From positions 1 to 64,000 of the forward strand of contig URFL01000012.1 of the NCBI GenBank assembly GCA_900547105.1: a stretch of 64,000 nt of DNA. The letters are read 5' to 3'. Position numbers and translations under genes: made by a program. The notes below the pieces were generated by a model. The model worked only from the letters and a program-made list of their open reading frames with translations. It did not search any database and was not told the DNA's origin. Positions 43,299 to 53,038 of this stretch are shown here, piece by piece. Positions within the stretch are counted from its first letter, which is position 1, and each line of letters starts with the position of its first letter. The stretch is from an uncultured Oscillospiraceae bacterium (lineage in GTDB: Bacteria; Bacillota; Clostridia; Oscillospirales; Acutalibacteraceae).

Positions 43299-43332
43299 AA
43301 AAAAGGACTTTGCTTTTTGCAAAGTCCTTTTT
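43299..43332. terminator. bidirectional terminator (CarD gene / deacetylase gene)
   Basis: AAAAAAGGACTTTGC / GCAAAGTCCTTTTTT with a TTTTT loop, between convergent genes. Confidence 0.93.
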
Positions 43333-43353
43333 TGCGCTATTTTTTGGGGCGGG

Positions 43354-45021
43354 TCAGTCCATGGATACCACGCGGGTGTAGGTGTTGCCCGCCACGCCGC
43401 CGTCGGCGCGCGCCGCCAGCAGCTCCGGCACGGTCACGCACCGGTATCCCTCCTGCATCAGCAGATCCATCAGCTCCAGCGCCGCCGCCACCGACGACGT
43501 GTGATTTTCGTGCAGCAGCACCAGATCGCCGTCCGCGATGGTGCAGCGCCCGTCCTTCATGTAGTAGCTGACCACCACATCCTTGTCGGTTTGGTTATAA
43601 TCCGGGCCGCCGCCCATCCAGCCGCACAGCCGCAGATCCTGCGCCACGATGTAATCGCGGATGGACTCCACCGACGATCCGCCCACCGCCCGCATCAGGG
43701 TGGGGCGCTTGCCGGTGTATTGCTGGATCAAATCGCTGCATTTGTCGTAATCGGCGATCATCTCGTCGCGTCCGGTGATGTTGATGCCGTCGTGTGAATA
43801 GGAATGGTTGCCCACGGCGTGTCCCTCGGCCGCCATGCGCGCGACCAGCTCGGGGCGTTTTTCCGTCTCTTTGCCCACCACGAAGAAGGTGGCGTGCGCG
43901 CCGCGCTCTTTCAGCGCATCCAGCAGCGCCGCCGTGTTTTCGGATGGTCCGTCATCAAAGGTGAAAGCGACCATTTTGGTATACCCCCGTTCCGGAATGG
44001 TGATGCGGCCGGTCGCCGCCTGCAAAATCATCAGCGCGTCCACCGCGCCGATGCCCTTGGTATTGTCCACATCGGCGGCTGCCTGCTGCGGCGCGTTCAG
44101 TGTGCACTGTCCGGTGGCGGCTTGTAGCGCCATCAGCGCATCCGCTGCTGCCACGGTGCCGTCGCCGTTGACATCCCCGGCGGCATACACCACTTTTTTT
44201 ACCAGACTCACCCCCGTCAGCGCCAAGCCGATGTCGGGGCTGTCGCCCGCGCGTTCGCCGCCGTCCGCGGTGGTCAGCCGGTACGCATCCGCCACTTCCA
44301 CCATAATATTCAGCTGCTTCACATCCGCCCAACGGATGTTTTGGGTATCCATCACCCGCAGCGGGATGCGGATGGTGTACACGCCATCCCGGTCGGCGGT
44401 GACCGCTTGAGGCTGGACATAGTAAAATCCGGCGGCTTGTTCTTTGCCGTCCACGGCGGAGGAACGCAGCCGCAGCCCGATTTGTTTCCAGCATGCCGCA
44501 AGATCGGTGCCCTCGGAAAAGGCGGTCAGCGCCATTTTCAGCTGCACATATGTCAGCGGGTCGCTGCCGTTGTCGGCGGTGCCGGACATATCCACGCCGG
44601 GCAGCGGGCTGCTTTGATCGCCGAGCCCCTGTCCGGTCTGCCAGTTGAGATAAAAGCTTTTGCCGTAGGTCAGATAGCTGGTCGCCTGGTTGGAGCCGGG
44701 GAAGGTGACCAGCGTTTGGAATGCCTCATCCGGCGCCTGTGGGGTGCGGCTCATCTTGGCGTGTACAATGGACAGCACCGCGCTGTTTATCTGCTGCTGG
44801 GTGGCAGAGGCGCTGCGAAGCACCGACTCTCCTTTGGCCAGCGCCTGCTGGTAAGCAGCCACCGAATCGGCGGTGTAGCCGTCATCCGACACCGATTCGG
44901 ACAGCAGCGCCTGCAGCCGACCGGTGTACACGGTATCCTGTGCCAGCGCCGCTTGCCCTGTCGCCATCAACGCGACCGCCGCCGCACACGCGAGCAGCCG
45001 CCGCTTCCACGATTGTTTCAA
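43354..45021 (-). CDS. secreted polysaccharide deacetylase with internal dockerin
   Basis: 555 residues, NodB-type (CE4) deacetylase removing acetyl groups from xylan, chitin or peptidoglycan. Signal peptide ~1-27. A helical FIVAR-like segment (~30-90), a copy of the shared module (~90-265, WKQIGLRLRSSAVDGK) and a type-I dockerin follow (~275-335, GDVNGDGTVAAADALMAL, DVDNTKGIGAVDALMIL). The NodB domain is C-terminal: AFTFDDGPSENTAALLD with the metal Asp, and NHSYSHDGIN with the H-x3-H pair. The dockerin thus sits in the middle. The start is TTG at 45021, with AAAGGAGG ideally spaced; upstream in-frame codons run through the ribosome site itself. Confidence 0.9.
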   Translation of the reverse strand: MKQSWKRRLLACAAAVALMATGQAALAQDTVYTGRLQALLSESVSDDGYTADSVAAYQQALAKGESVLRSASATQQQINSAVLSIVHAKMSRTPQAPDEAFQTLVTFPGSNQATSYLTYGKSFYLNWQTGQGLGDQSSPLPGVDMSGTADNGSDPLTYVQLKMALTAFSEGTDLAACWKQIGLRLRSSAVDGKEQAAGFYYVQPQAVTADRDGVYTIRIPLRVMDTQNIRWADVKQLNIMVEVADAYRLTTADGGERAGDSPDIGLALTGVSLVKKVVYAAGDVNGDGTVAAADALMALQAATGQCTLNAPQQAAADVDNTKGIGAVDALMILQAATGRITIPERGYTKMVAFTFDDGPSENTAALLDALKERGAHATFFVVGKETEKRPELVARMAAEGHAVGNHSYSHDGINITGRDEMIADYDKCSDLIQQYTGKRPTLMRAVGGSSVESIRDYIVAQDLRLCGWMGGGPDYNQTDKDVVVSYYMKDGRCTIADGDLVLLHENHTSSVAAALELMDLLMQEGYRCVTVPELLAARADGGVAGNTYTRVVSMD

Positions 45022-45043
45022 AGCGTTGATCCTCCTTTGCAAA

Positions 45044-45076
45044 GACGGCGGGAAAAGGGTTCCTTTTCCCGCCGTC
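45044..45076 (-). terminator. intercistronic hairpin between esterase and deacetylase genes
   Basis: GACGGCGGGAAAA / TTTTCCCGCCGTC, 13-bp perfect stem with TTT on the minus-strand side, directly before the deacetylase ribosome site. Likely a partial terminator that sets relative expression of the two genes. Confidence 0.6.
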
Positions 45077-45089
45077 GGTGGTTATGAAA

Positions 45090-48000
45090 TTAGCCCAGCG
45101 TGATCTTGCCGGCAGCCGCGTGCAGGATCATCAGCGCGTCGATGACCGACACGCCCGCCTGACCGTCCACATTGGCAGCCAGTGCCTGATCGGCGGTCAG
45201 TGTGAGTGCACCGTTCGCGGCTTGCAGCGCTATCAGCGCATCCGCCGCCGCCACGGTGCTGTCGCCGTCCACATCGCCCAAACGATAGCTGCGCAGCGCC
45301 GCAATAGCGTCGTTCAGCGCTTTCGCCGCCGCGTTGATCGCGGTCTGGTCAGAAGAGGACTGTGCCGCCTTGGCTTTGGTCAGCGCCGTGTTCAGCGCCG
45401 CCAGCGAGTCCGGCGTGTACCGGTTGCCGTCCGCCAGTTTGGCTTCGGCATCCGCGATCGCTTTGTTCAGCGCCGCTTTGTCCGGCTCGACAACCGTGCC
45501 GGTGGCGGCGATCTTGGCATCCGCGAAGGTCACCGTCACCGCATCACAAGCCGCGCCGCTGGTGTCCTGGCGATACTGATCCGCCACATCGCAGAACACG
45601 TTCAGCTCTTTCACATCCGCCCAGTCAATGTTGGCGGTTTTGATCTCAGACAGCGGAATGGACAGGTGGAACGACCCGTTTTCCATCGTGACATCGGTCG
45701 GGCGCACTATGTAGAAATCCGCTTCCTTGTTGCTGCCGTTGATGGCCGACGAACGCAGTCGCAGGCCCATCTGTTTCCAGCTAGTGGCGAGATCCACGCC
45801 GTCTTTCAGCGCTTTGAAGGTCACATCGACCTGCAGCGACAGGTTGCGGTTGGCGCCGTTGGCGGCGGTACCCGACAGGTTTGCGCCGCCGCCCGTCGTG
45901 GTGGAGGCAGACAGCCCGTCTCCCACTTTCCAGTCGGTGTAGAACTGCCAGCCGTACAGCAGCTTGTCATAGGTGTTGTTGGTGCCGGAGAAGGTGACGC
46001 GAATATCGGTGGGATCACCGTTTTGCTTCTCTTTCAACGCCTCTTTTGCGGCTTTGATCGCCTTGATGGCGTTATCCACCTGTGCTTGCGAGGGGGTGCC
46101 CTCCAGTACCGCACGGCCGGCCGACAGCGCTTCGCGATAGTTGTTCGCGGATGCGTCGGTATACGGTGTCAAATCCAGATTTTCGTTGACCAGCGCCGTC
46201 AGCTCGGTGGTGTCCACCGGCTGCGCTTCCAGCAAACCGGCCACCGCCTGCTGCAGCGTATCCAGTGCGTCGTCCACAACCGCCTGCGAGGCGTAATCGT
46301 TGTCCAGCACCGCTTTCGCTGCCGCGAGCGCTTTCGCATACACGCGATAGCTGGCAGCGGTGTATTTGTTTTGCTCCACCGTGGTGTTCACAAGAGCCTG
46401 CAGCGCGGATTTGTCCGCCGCCGTAAAGCTCTTGCCGTTCAGCACGTCGATCGCGGTTTTCAAGGTCGAGGCAGCTGCTTCGATCGCGGTGAGCGACGCC
46501 ATCTCGTCGTCATACACCGTCTGGGCGCTGGCTTTGGCGCGGGTATACGCTGCCACTGCCTGCTCATCGCCGGTGGTGTCCACCGACTGGTCGATCAGGT
46601 TTTTCAGGTTGGTGCGATAGGGGGCAGCCTCTGCCAGATTGACGATCTTCGCATCGGTGATTTCCAGCGAGAATTCACCGTCGCGCCCTTTCATCACATC
46701 GTTGCTGATCATCATGATGATGCGGTTGACCTGCGACCAATCCATGCTGCCGGTGCGCAAAACGGTGTATCCGTCACCGCTTTGGTTGACCAGCGGGATA
46801 GACAGCTCGTTTTCGCCGCTGTGCAGCTTGATCGGGTTGTTGGCGGCGGTGGTGAACTGCCAGCCGTAGTTGTTCTCGCTCGGGGTATCCAGCGAGCGCA
46901 GCTTGATAAAGCCGTAATGGTTGAACAAATCGGCGGTTTCTTGGATATCGTCCGGTTTGGTCAGGGTGAATTTGATCTGCAGCCGCAGCTGGCTCATATC
47001 GTATTGGGTCAGATCCAGCGGCGAAATATCCGACTGGGTCCAGTCGGCGTACAGATTTTGCATGCCGCGATCGCCGACAGCATAGGTCTTCTCAAACGCA
47101 GAGAAGGTGGTGACCACATGGGTTTCCACCAGCGACAGACGCGCTTCTTTCAGCGTTTTCGCCATGCGGGTGACCTGGCTCTGGGTCGCGACCGGGTCGT
47201 TTGCTACCGCCTCGGCCTGCTCCAGAGCGGCTTTGTACGCGTCCAGCGATGCCGCCGTGTACAGCGCCTCGTTCACGCCCCAGTTCATCTCGCGCTGCAG
47301 CGCGGTTTTGTCTACATTCGCGTCGTACAGGAAACCAAACTGCACATCGTCCACATACACGGTGCCGGCTTTGTCGTCGGCAAAGGTGAACTGCAGCTGC
47401 TCGATGTTTTGCAGCAGCGCATCGGTATCGGTCAGCAGCTTGCCGTTTTCATCGGTCAGATGCCGCAGACTGAAGGTGTAGGTGGCGAAATCGCCGGAAG
47501 CCGGTACCGTCGCGGTGGTTTTGTCGGTGGCTTCAAAGTTGTTCACCAGCGCCGCGGTGTAGGTTTTGCCGCTCGCGCGCAGCAGCAGCGACAGCTGTTT
47601 TTCGCGCGCATCGGCGTTTTTCACCGCCACAGCGATGGTATCGAAGTTGTCAAACTGGTTGGTGACATTCAGCCGTCCCATCACCGGGCCAATGCCCACC
47701 ACACCGCTGTCATCCGGCGTGTAGGTCACTTTGACCGAGGCGCGGCCTTCGGCTTTCACATCTTTGTCATACGACCAATCCGCTTTGACCCCGGAGATCG
47801 CTCCGCTGATCCAAGAATCCAGGAAATCTGCCCAGTTCAGGGAGTTGCCGTTGACCTCTTTGGGGAAGCAGGTCCACACATTCGCGTCCGCATAGCGCCA
47901 ATCCTGCGCATTAAAGTAGCTGGCGGTCGCCGAGCGGTCGGTGCGGAACGGCACCGCCGGAATGTCGGAGGAGTTCTTCAGATTGCCGCCGGTATAATAG

Positions 48001-50102
48001 GTGTAGAAGTTATAGGTGACATTGGCGGGGTTTTTCAGCCCATTGCTCCAAACCCGCACCGTGTTTTTGCCGGTGATCTTTGCTTTGGCGTCCACATACA
48101 CGCCGCCGGTACCGGCAATCGCGAAGCCGTGGAGATCGTCCGTTTCGCTGATCACGCCCAAACCGTCGTCGTGGCTCACGCCGAACGCGCCGGTATAGGC
48201 GGTGTTGATGACCTGCAAGCCGTCGCCCACATGGTCAAAGGTGACATCGATGGCGTCATTGATGCCGTCGCCGTCCAGATCCACCGCCTTGTGGCTTTGG
48301 TACACCGGTGCAGTGTATTCGGTCGCCGTGTCATTGTATACCATGTTGAACGCCGCCGTTGCAAACCGCTCGCCCACCGGCTTTTTGTCGCGCGGGTGGA
48401 TGGGGTCGGACGAGTTGCCGTTGCGATCCAGGAAGTACAGCGGCAGATCATACAGCGTGATCATCGACATGTTGCGCTGTTCGTTGGCTTTCCAGCCGTC
48501 ATACATACCCTCGGCGAGATATGCCAGATACTGGGGATCCTCCAGATGGGTGATCCACGGCTGTACCATGGTGAACACAAACGGCATATCGTTGGTGCCG
48601 GTGGTGTAGCCGAACACCTCGTTCCATGCGTCGCGCATCAGCGTCAGCGCGTGACCGTACATATCCGGCTCGTCCTGGTTGCTTTCGCCCTGGTACCAGA
48701 TGGTGCCCGCCACATGGTAGCCGGTCAGCGCGCCGATCTTCTGGTTGTACAGCGTCGACATCCGGTTGCCCTGTGCCGGCCAGTTGTTTTCGTCGCAATA
48801 TTTGTTGCGGCTCTTCAAAAAGGCTTTGTATTCGGTGTCCTTGTCGATCGCATCGCGCGGGATCCACGCTTCGATCACCGAACCGCCCACGGGGGTGTAC
48901 AGCAGTCCGAACGGGACATCCAGCTTTTTCTGCATCGCCACCGCGAAGTGGTAGCCGACCGACGATACCGCCATCACATCGCCGTCATCCGCGCCGGTGC
49001 CCCAGTAGGCACCGGGAATATCGGTGGCGGGTTCCAGCGGCTGCTCGGTTTTCTCACCGGTGGGATACGTCGGCTCCAAAAACAGGCGGATGTTGTCGTT
49101 GTCCGCCGCTGCCGCGTATTCGTCCGCGTACAGGTCGTTGCTGACCGGCAGCGCCATGTTGGATTGACCGGCCGCGACCCATACCTCGCCGATCAGCACA
49201 TCCGACAGCGTACGGCTTTTGGTCACCTTGCCGGCGGCATCTTTCATCGATACGGCGATGTTGTATTTTTGGTAGCTCGCCGCGCGGCCGTCCAGCTCCA
49301 AGCTCCAGTTGCCGTCTGCGTCCACCGTGGCGGTTTTGGTTTGCAGCGCTGCGGTTTCCCCTTGTTTGTACAGCGCCACTTCCACGCTTTCGCCCGTGTT
49401 CCCGCTGCCCCAAAGCTTCATCGGCTGGTTTTGCTGGAACATCATCTTGTTGGCAAACAGCGTCGGCATGCTAACGGTTTCCACCGGATCCGGCTGTTCG
49501 CCCACATCCACAATGGCGGCATAGGTGACGGTCATACTGTGATCCGCCACGTCCTTTTTCATATCCTTGCCGGACAGAACAAACAGGATGCGATCCACTT
49601 TTGTCCAATCCATCGTGCCGGTGCGGGTCAACTCGTAATCGTTGCTCGCGGTGTCCAGCAGCGGGATCAGCAGCTCGTTTTCGCCGGTATGCATCCGCAT
49701 CGGACTGCCGGATTTGGAGGATACCATCCAACCGTAGTTGTTTTCGCCCGGATCATCGCTCGACCGCAGCTTCAAATAGCCGAGCTTGTTCCAGGTGGTG
49801 GACATCTCCTTGTTGCCCGCCGGCTGGGTCAGCGTGAATTTCAGCTGCAGCCGCAGGTTTTTCATCTTGTGCCCATCGGTCACATCTTTGGGCGTTTGGT
49901 CACCTTTGGTCCAGTCGGCGTAAATGTTGTCGCCGATCTGACCGGATGTAAAGGTCTTTTCAAACGCCGAAAAGCGCAAGACCTCCTCATAGCCGTCGGT
50001 GTTGCTGTCCGCCAGCGCCGAAAACGGCGTCAGCATAGTCAGCAGCAACAACAGACTGCTGAGCCAGGCGATGGATCGTCTGGCTCCCTTGTTCTTTTGC
50101 AT
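45090..50102 (-). CDS. secreted multidomain sialate O-acetylesterase with dockerin
   Basis: 1670 residues. Signal peptide ~1-32 (SLLLLLTMLTPFSALA). Shared module copy A is ~42-200, followed by a SASA-type SGNH esterase (~205-650) with VWVAAGQSNMALPVS (Ser314), WYQGESN and DPIHPRDKKP (Asp566/His569). A carbohydrate-binding-like beta domain, FIVAR-type helical repeats (~945-990), module copy B (~996-1160), more FIVAR repeats (~1175-1360), module copy C (~1365-1535) and a last FIVAR lead to the C-terminal dockerin (~1606-1670, GDVDGDSTVAAADALIAL). It likely deacetylates mucin or plant glycans. The start at 50102 has AAGGAGG; an upstream in-frame ATG was rejected. Confidence 0.92.
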   Translation of the reverse strand: MQKNKGARRSIAWLSSLLLLLTMLTPFSALADSNTDGYEEVLRFSAFEKTFTSGQIGDNIYADWTKGDQTPKDVTDGHKMKNLRLQLKFTLTQPAGNKEMSTTWNKLGYLKLRSSDDPGENNYGWMVSSKSGSPMRMHTGENELLIPLLDTASNDYELTRTGTMDWTKVDRILFVLSGKDMKKDVADHSMTVTYAAIVDVGEQPDPVETVSMPTLFANKMMFQQNQPMKLWGSGNTGESVEVALYKQGETAALQTKTATVDADGNWSLELDGRAASYQKYNIAVSMKDAAGKVTKSRTLSDVLIGEVWVAAGQSNMALPVSNDLYADEYAAAADNDNIRLFLEPTYPTGEKTEQPLEPATDIPGAYWGTGADDGDVMAVSSVGYHFAVAMQKKLDVPFGLLYTPVGGSVIEAWIPRDAIDKDTEYKAFLKSRNKYCDENNWPAQGNRMSTLYNQKIGALTGYHVAGTIWYQGESNQDEPDMYGHALTLMRDAWNEVFGYTTGTNDMPFVFTMVQPWITHLEDPQYLAYLAEGMYDGWKANEQRNMSMITLYDLPLYFLDRNGNSSDPIHPRDKKPVGERFATAAFNMVYNDTATEYTAPVYQSHKAVDLDGDGINDAIDVTFDHVGDGLQVINTAYTGAFGVSHDDGLGVISETDDLHGFAIAGTGGVYVDAKAKITGKNTVRVWSNGLKNPANVTYNFYTYYTGGNLKNSSDIPAVPFRTDRSATASYFNAQDWRYADANVWTCFPKEVNGNSLNWADFLDSWISGAISGVKADWSYDKDVKAEGRASVKVTYTPDDSGVVGIGPVMGRLNVTNQFDNFDTIAVAVKNADAREKQLSLLLRASGKTYTAALVNNFEATDKTTATVPASGDFATYTFSLRHLTDENGKLLTDTDALLQNIEQLQFTFADDKAGTVYVDDVQFGFLYDANVDKTALQREMNWGVNEALYTAASLDAYKAALEQAEAVANDPVATQSQVTRMAKTLKEARLSLVETHVVTTFSAFEKTYAVGDRGMQNLYADWTQSDISPLDLTQYDMSQLRLQIKFTLTKPDDIQETADLFNHYGFIKLRSLDTPSENNYGWQFTTAANNPIKLHSGENELSIPLVNQSGDGYTVLRTGSMDWSQVNRIIMMISNDVMKGRDGEFSLEITDAKIVNLAEAAPYRTNLKNLIDQSVDTTGDEQAVAAYTRAKASAQTVYDDEMASLTAIEAAASTLKTAIDVLNGKSFTAADKSALQALVNTTVEQNKYTAASYRVYAKALAAAKAVLDNDYASQAVVDDALDTLQQAVAGLLEAQPVDTTELTALVNENLDLTPYTDASANNYREALSAGRAVLEGTPSQAQVDNAIKAIKAAKEALKEKQNGDPTDIRVTFSGTNNTYDKLLYGWQFYTDWKVGDGLSASTTTGGGANLSGTAANGANRNLSLQVDVTFKALKDGVDLATSWKQMGLRLRSSAINGSNKEADFYIVRPTDVTMENGSFHLSIPLSEIKTANIDWADVKELNVFCDVADQYRQDTSGAACDAVTVTFADAKIAATGTVVEPDKAALNKAIADAEAKLADGNRYTPDSLAALNTALTKAKAAQSSSDQTAINAAAKALNDAIAALRSYRLGDVDGDSTVAAADALIALQAANGALTLTADQALAANVDGQAGVSVIDALMILHAAAGKITLG

Positions 50103-50154
50103 GTCTTTTCCTCCTTCTTTACGCGCAATATCTGACTGAAATATCGCTTTTTTA

Positions 50155-50183
50155 AGTATATCATGCGTGGTTTTGACCGGCAA
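50155..50183 (-). promoter_or_regulatory. promoter of the sialate esterase-deacetylase pair
   Basis: Minus strand TTGCCG (50178-50183), 17 bases, TATACT (50155-50160). Confidence 0.75.
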
Positions 50184-50291
50184 CCAAAAGATAGCGGGGA
50201 TTTTGCTGAATATTTCGGGGGCGTTCTGGGCGTATTATCTAAACTAATATGGCACTTTTGCCCCGCCGAGTACGCTGCGTGTACAAATCGG

Positions 50292-50320
50292 TTGCATTTG
50301 ACCACATGGTGTGGTATACT
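50292..50320 (+). promoter_or_regulatory. promoter of tRNA-Leu
   Basis: TTGCAT (50292-50297), 17 bases, TATACT (50315-50320), 19 bases ahead of the tRNA. Confidence 0.85.
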
Positions 50321-50339
50321 GGGGCACATAAAGTCACCT

Positions 50340-50421
50340 GCGGGGGTGGCGGAATGGCAGACGCGCCGGTCTTAGGAGCCGGTTCTTCGGAGTGTGGGTT
50401 CAAGTCCCATCCCCCGCACCA
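50340..50421 (+). tRNA. tRNA-Leu (anticodon TAG)
   Basis: Acceptor GCGGGGG pairs with CCCCCGC (50411-50417), followed by A and an encoded CCA. The anticodon stem CCGGT/GCCGG encloses CTTAGGA, anticodon TAG, reading CTA and, by wobble, other CTN leucine codons. It has the long variable arm (TTCTTCGGAGT) of class II tRNAs and a T-loop TTCAAGT. Confidence 0.96.
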
Positions 50422-50425
50422 ACCA

Positions 50426-50458
50426 TTGACTCATAGGTCTTTTCGGGCTTGTGGGTCA
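50426..50458 (+). terminator. weak hairpin between tRNA-Leu and brnQ
   Basis: TTGACTCA / TGGGTCAA with one G-T pair and a long loop, followed by TTTCCTTTT. It could end the tRNA transcript in part or allow read-through into brnQ. Confidence 0.45.
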
Positions 50459-50492
50459 ATTTCCTTTTGTGTTAAAAAGGAAGGAGAAGTAT

Positions 50493-51815
50493 ATGAAACT
50501 GGGAAAAAAGAACATGGCGGTTATTAGCGTGATGCTGTTTGCACTTTTCTTTGGAGCGGGAAACCTGATCTTTCCACCGTTTTTGGGACAAAACGCCGGG
50601 GCCCATACCGTTCCGGCCATGGCTGGATTTTTGGCAACAGCGGTTATCCTTCCGGTGCTGGGCGTGGTAGTGGTGGCGCAATTTGATGGCTTGGAACGAC
50701 TGGGGCAGCAGGTAGGTAAGCGCTTTGCGCTGGTGTTCACGCTGCTGATTTATCTCTCCATAGGTCCCGGATTGGGAATACCCCGTGCGGCATCTGTTCC
50801 GTTTGAGATGGCGGTAGCACCCTATTTGCCAAAGGGTGCCAACACAGCTCTTTGGATGGCGGTGTATTCGCTGGTGTTTTTCCTGATTGCTTTGTGGCTG
50901 TGCCTAAATCCCGGTCGGCTGGTGGACCGGATCGGTCGGGGATTGACCCCGGCGCTGCTTTTTCTGTTGGCACTGTTGTTTGTCTGTTTCCTGTTTCGCG
51001 GCAAAACGCAGATCGCTCCGGCACAGGAAGCCTATCGGCAAGCGCCTTTTCTCACGGGATTTTCCGAGGGCTACAATACCATGGATACCATTGCCGCTTT
51101 GAACTTCGGACTGGTAATTTCTACAACGCTTGGTTCCTTTGGGCTGCAGGAGAAGCGGAGTAAAATGCACTATACGGTGTTGGCTGGCGTTTTCGCCGGA
51201 ACCATTTTGGCGTTGGTGTATATCATGCTGTCGTATATGGGTATGTGCAGCTCCGGTGTCTATGAGGTACAGGAAAACGGTGCTTGGACACTGCGCTGCA
51301 TTGTGTATCAGGTATTCGGAAATGTGGGCGCTGTGTTGCTGGCGGCCATCTTCACATTGGCGTGTTTGACCACTTGCGTGGGACTTATCAACTCCATTTC
51401 GCAATATTTCTCCACCCTTTTTCAAAAGGTGTCCTACCGAAAATGGGTGTGTATCCTCGTGTTTTTCTCTTTTTTGGTGTGCAATCTGGGGTTAAATATG
51501 ATTTTGAATATTTCCATTCCGGTGTTGAACGCGATTTATCCGGTATCCATTGTGCTGATTTTGTTGGGGCTTAGTCACCGGCTTTGGAAAAACAACCGGT
51601 TTGCCTATCCTTTGACGGTGGCGGGAACGGCGGTGGTTAGCGTACTCTATGCTCTTGACAAGGCGCAGATTCCCCTCGGTGTAGTGGGGCAGCTGCTCCA
51701 TAAGCTCCCGCTGTATTCCATGGGGTTTGGATGGATTGGCATAGCGGCGGCGATGCTGGTCGCCAGCCTTGTGTTCAACGCTTTGTTCCAAGGTGGCAAA
51801 CGCGCCGCTGAATAG
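50493..51815 (+). CDS. brnQ: branched-chain amino acid transporter BrnQ
   Basis: Na+- or H+-coupled uptake of Leu, Ile and Val. In 440 residues there are about 12 membrane helices. The hallmark N-terminus reads ISVMLFALFFGAGNLIFPPF then LGQNAG. Other family pieces are SIGPGLGIPRAASVPFE, GYNTMDTIAALNFG and LACLTTCVGLINSISQYF. AAGGAAGGAG precedes the ATG. It lies 71 bp after tRNA-Leu and may be co-transcribed. Its wording is visibly more AT-rich than the flanking genes, which hints at acquisition by transfer. Confidence 0.95.
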   Translation: MKLGKKNMAVISVMLFALFFGAGNLIFPPFLGQNAGAHTVPAMAGFLATAVILPVLGVVVVAQFDGLERLGQQVGKRFALVFTLLIYLSIGPGLGIPRAASVPFEMAVAPYLPKGANTALWMAVYSLVFFLIALWLCLNPGRLVDRIGRGLTPALLFLLALLFVCFLFRGKTQIAPAQEAYRQAPFLTGFSEGYNTMDTIAALNFGLVISTTLGSFGLQEKRSKMHYTVLAGVFAGTILALVYIMLSYMGMCSSGVYEVQENGAWTLRCIVYQVFGNVGAVLLAAIFTLACLTTCVGLINSISQYFSTLFQKVSYRKWVCILVFFSFLVCNLGLNMILNISIPVLNAIYPVSIVLILLGLSHRLWKNNRFAYPLTVAGTAVVSVLYALDKAQIPLGVVGQLLHKLPLYSMGFGWIGIAAAMLVASLVFNALFQGGKRAAE

Positions 51816-51882
51816 GGGCGGATTCAGCTGGTGCTGCCCAAGCTGCTCTATATTAGCCAATAATCCTATTGCAAAGAGAAAA

Positions 51883-51917
51883 CAGGCGTCGCTCCCTTTT
51901 TGGGGGAGCGGCGCCTG
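51883..51917 (-). terminator. terminator of the dehydrogenase gene
   Basis: CAGGCG-CGCTCCC / GGGAGCG-CGCCTG stem; the minus-strand 3' side continues TTTTCTCTTTG. Confidence 0.8.
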
Positions 51918-51934
51918 CTGCTATCTATTCCCAT

Positions 51935-52975
51935 TTAATAATACCAGTCCTCGTGCCGCATCGGGTAGGCGAGATAGTCCAGCGTGTCCAGCTTTTCGGC
52001 GGTGATATAGCCCGCCGGTGCGCGCAGCACGGTGGGAATGCGGTTGACAATGGTGGCGCAGGTATGCTCCACCGTGGCGGGCTTTTGCACGAAAAAGGTG
52101 GTGTCCGGTTCGCCAACGATCTTCCAGTCGCACATATCGCCGTCATCGGGGCCGTACACCTTGCCGATGCACTGGGTTTCGATGACCGGACCTTGAAAGG
52201 TTTCGGTGGTCACCACCGCGCTCATACCGATGCAGCGCCCGGCGGGGATGGTTTCGCCCAGCGTGGCGGAATACACATCCTGCTGATGGAAATAGGGGAC
52301 GCACCGCTGCGTTTGCGCGCGGATGCTCCATCCCATCCGGTTGCACAGCGCTTCGTTGGAGTTCCAGACATAGCTGGGTTCCAGCGTGGCGGGGTGGGCG
52401 AGCTGCTGCTCAAATTCCTCCGCCGTCAGTCCCACGCCGTGCGCTTTGGCGAGTGCCAGGCCGTAATCCTCCACATTATAGCTCACCGCGCCCTCAATGC
52501 GGTCAATGCGGTGCACCCCGCCCGCCACACAGCCGATCAGGTTGATCCAGAAAATGTCCTGCATCCCCGATCCCACAATGGTGCAGCCGGTTTCTTTGGC
52601 CAGCTTGTCCAGCCGGTTGGTCAGCGCAGCGCTGGTAGTCCAGGGGTAAATGGCTTCCTCACAGGTGGTGATGACCGACAGTCCCCGCCGCGCGCAGCGC
52701 TCCAAATGCGGCTGCATATCCGGCATAAAGCTGAACAGCGTCATCACCACAATGTCGGGGTCGCACCCGTCCAGCACCTTGTCCGCATCGCTGTCGATGG
52801 TGATCCCCAGCGGCGCGTCCAATCCGGCGTAAAGCCCGACATCTTGCCCGACGATGGCGGGATCCACATCGATTGCGCCCACGATCTCGGCACCCTTTTC
52901 GTGCAGATACCGCAGAATATAGCGGCTCATTTTGCCGCAGCCGTATTGTACTACGCGAATTTTTTGACGATTCAT
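51935..52975 (-). CDS. DapB-fold dehydrogenase, 2,4-diaminopentanoate dehydrogenase-like
   Basis: 346 residues. The N-terminal Rossmann domain reads RVVQYGCGKMSRYILRYLHE and GAEIVGAIDVDPAIVGQDVG, the dinucleotide-binding style of the DapB-like group. The middle part has TCEEAIYPW and GSGMQDIFWINLIGCV, which fit the Ord (2,4-diaminopentanoate dehydrogenase) type of ornithine fermenters. No other ornithine-degradation gene is nearby, so the substrate is unproven. GGGGAG sits 8 bases ahead of the ATG at 52975; a GTG two codons earlier is the alternative start. Confidence 0.7.
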   Translation of the reverse strand: MNRQKIRVVQYGCGKMSRYILRYLHEKGAEIVGAIDVDPAIVGQDVGLYAGLDAPLGITIDSDADKVLDGCDPDIVVMTLFSFMPDMQPHLERCARRGLSVITTCEEAIYPWTTSAALTNRLDKLAKETGCTIVGSGMQDIFWINLIGCVAGGVHRIDRIEGAVSYNVEDYGLALAKAHGVGLTAEEFEQQLAHPATLEPSYVWNSNEALCNRMGWSIRAQTQRCVPYFHQQDVYSATLGETIPAGRCIGMSAVVTTETFQGPVIETQCIGKVYGPDDGDMCDWKIVGEPDTTFFVQKPATVEHTCATIVNRIPTVLRAPAGYITAEKLDTLDYLAYPMRHEDWYY

Positions 52976-53038
52976 TGACACAGCTCCCCTCGTTTGAAAC
53001 TGTGTCTAGTATGCCCGCCGGGATAGCAGAGTATGCGG

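Noticed and set aside
45078..50135. Very long open frame on the + strand, ~1685 codons, antisense to the sialate esterase
   Set aside because: It is the mirror of a GC-rich gene with strong third-position bias. It has no ribosome site, no domain and an Arg/His/Gly-rich composition typical of shadow frames.
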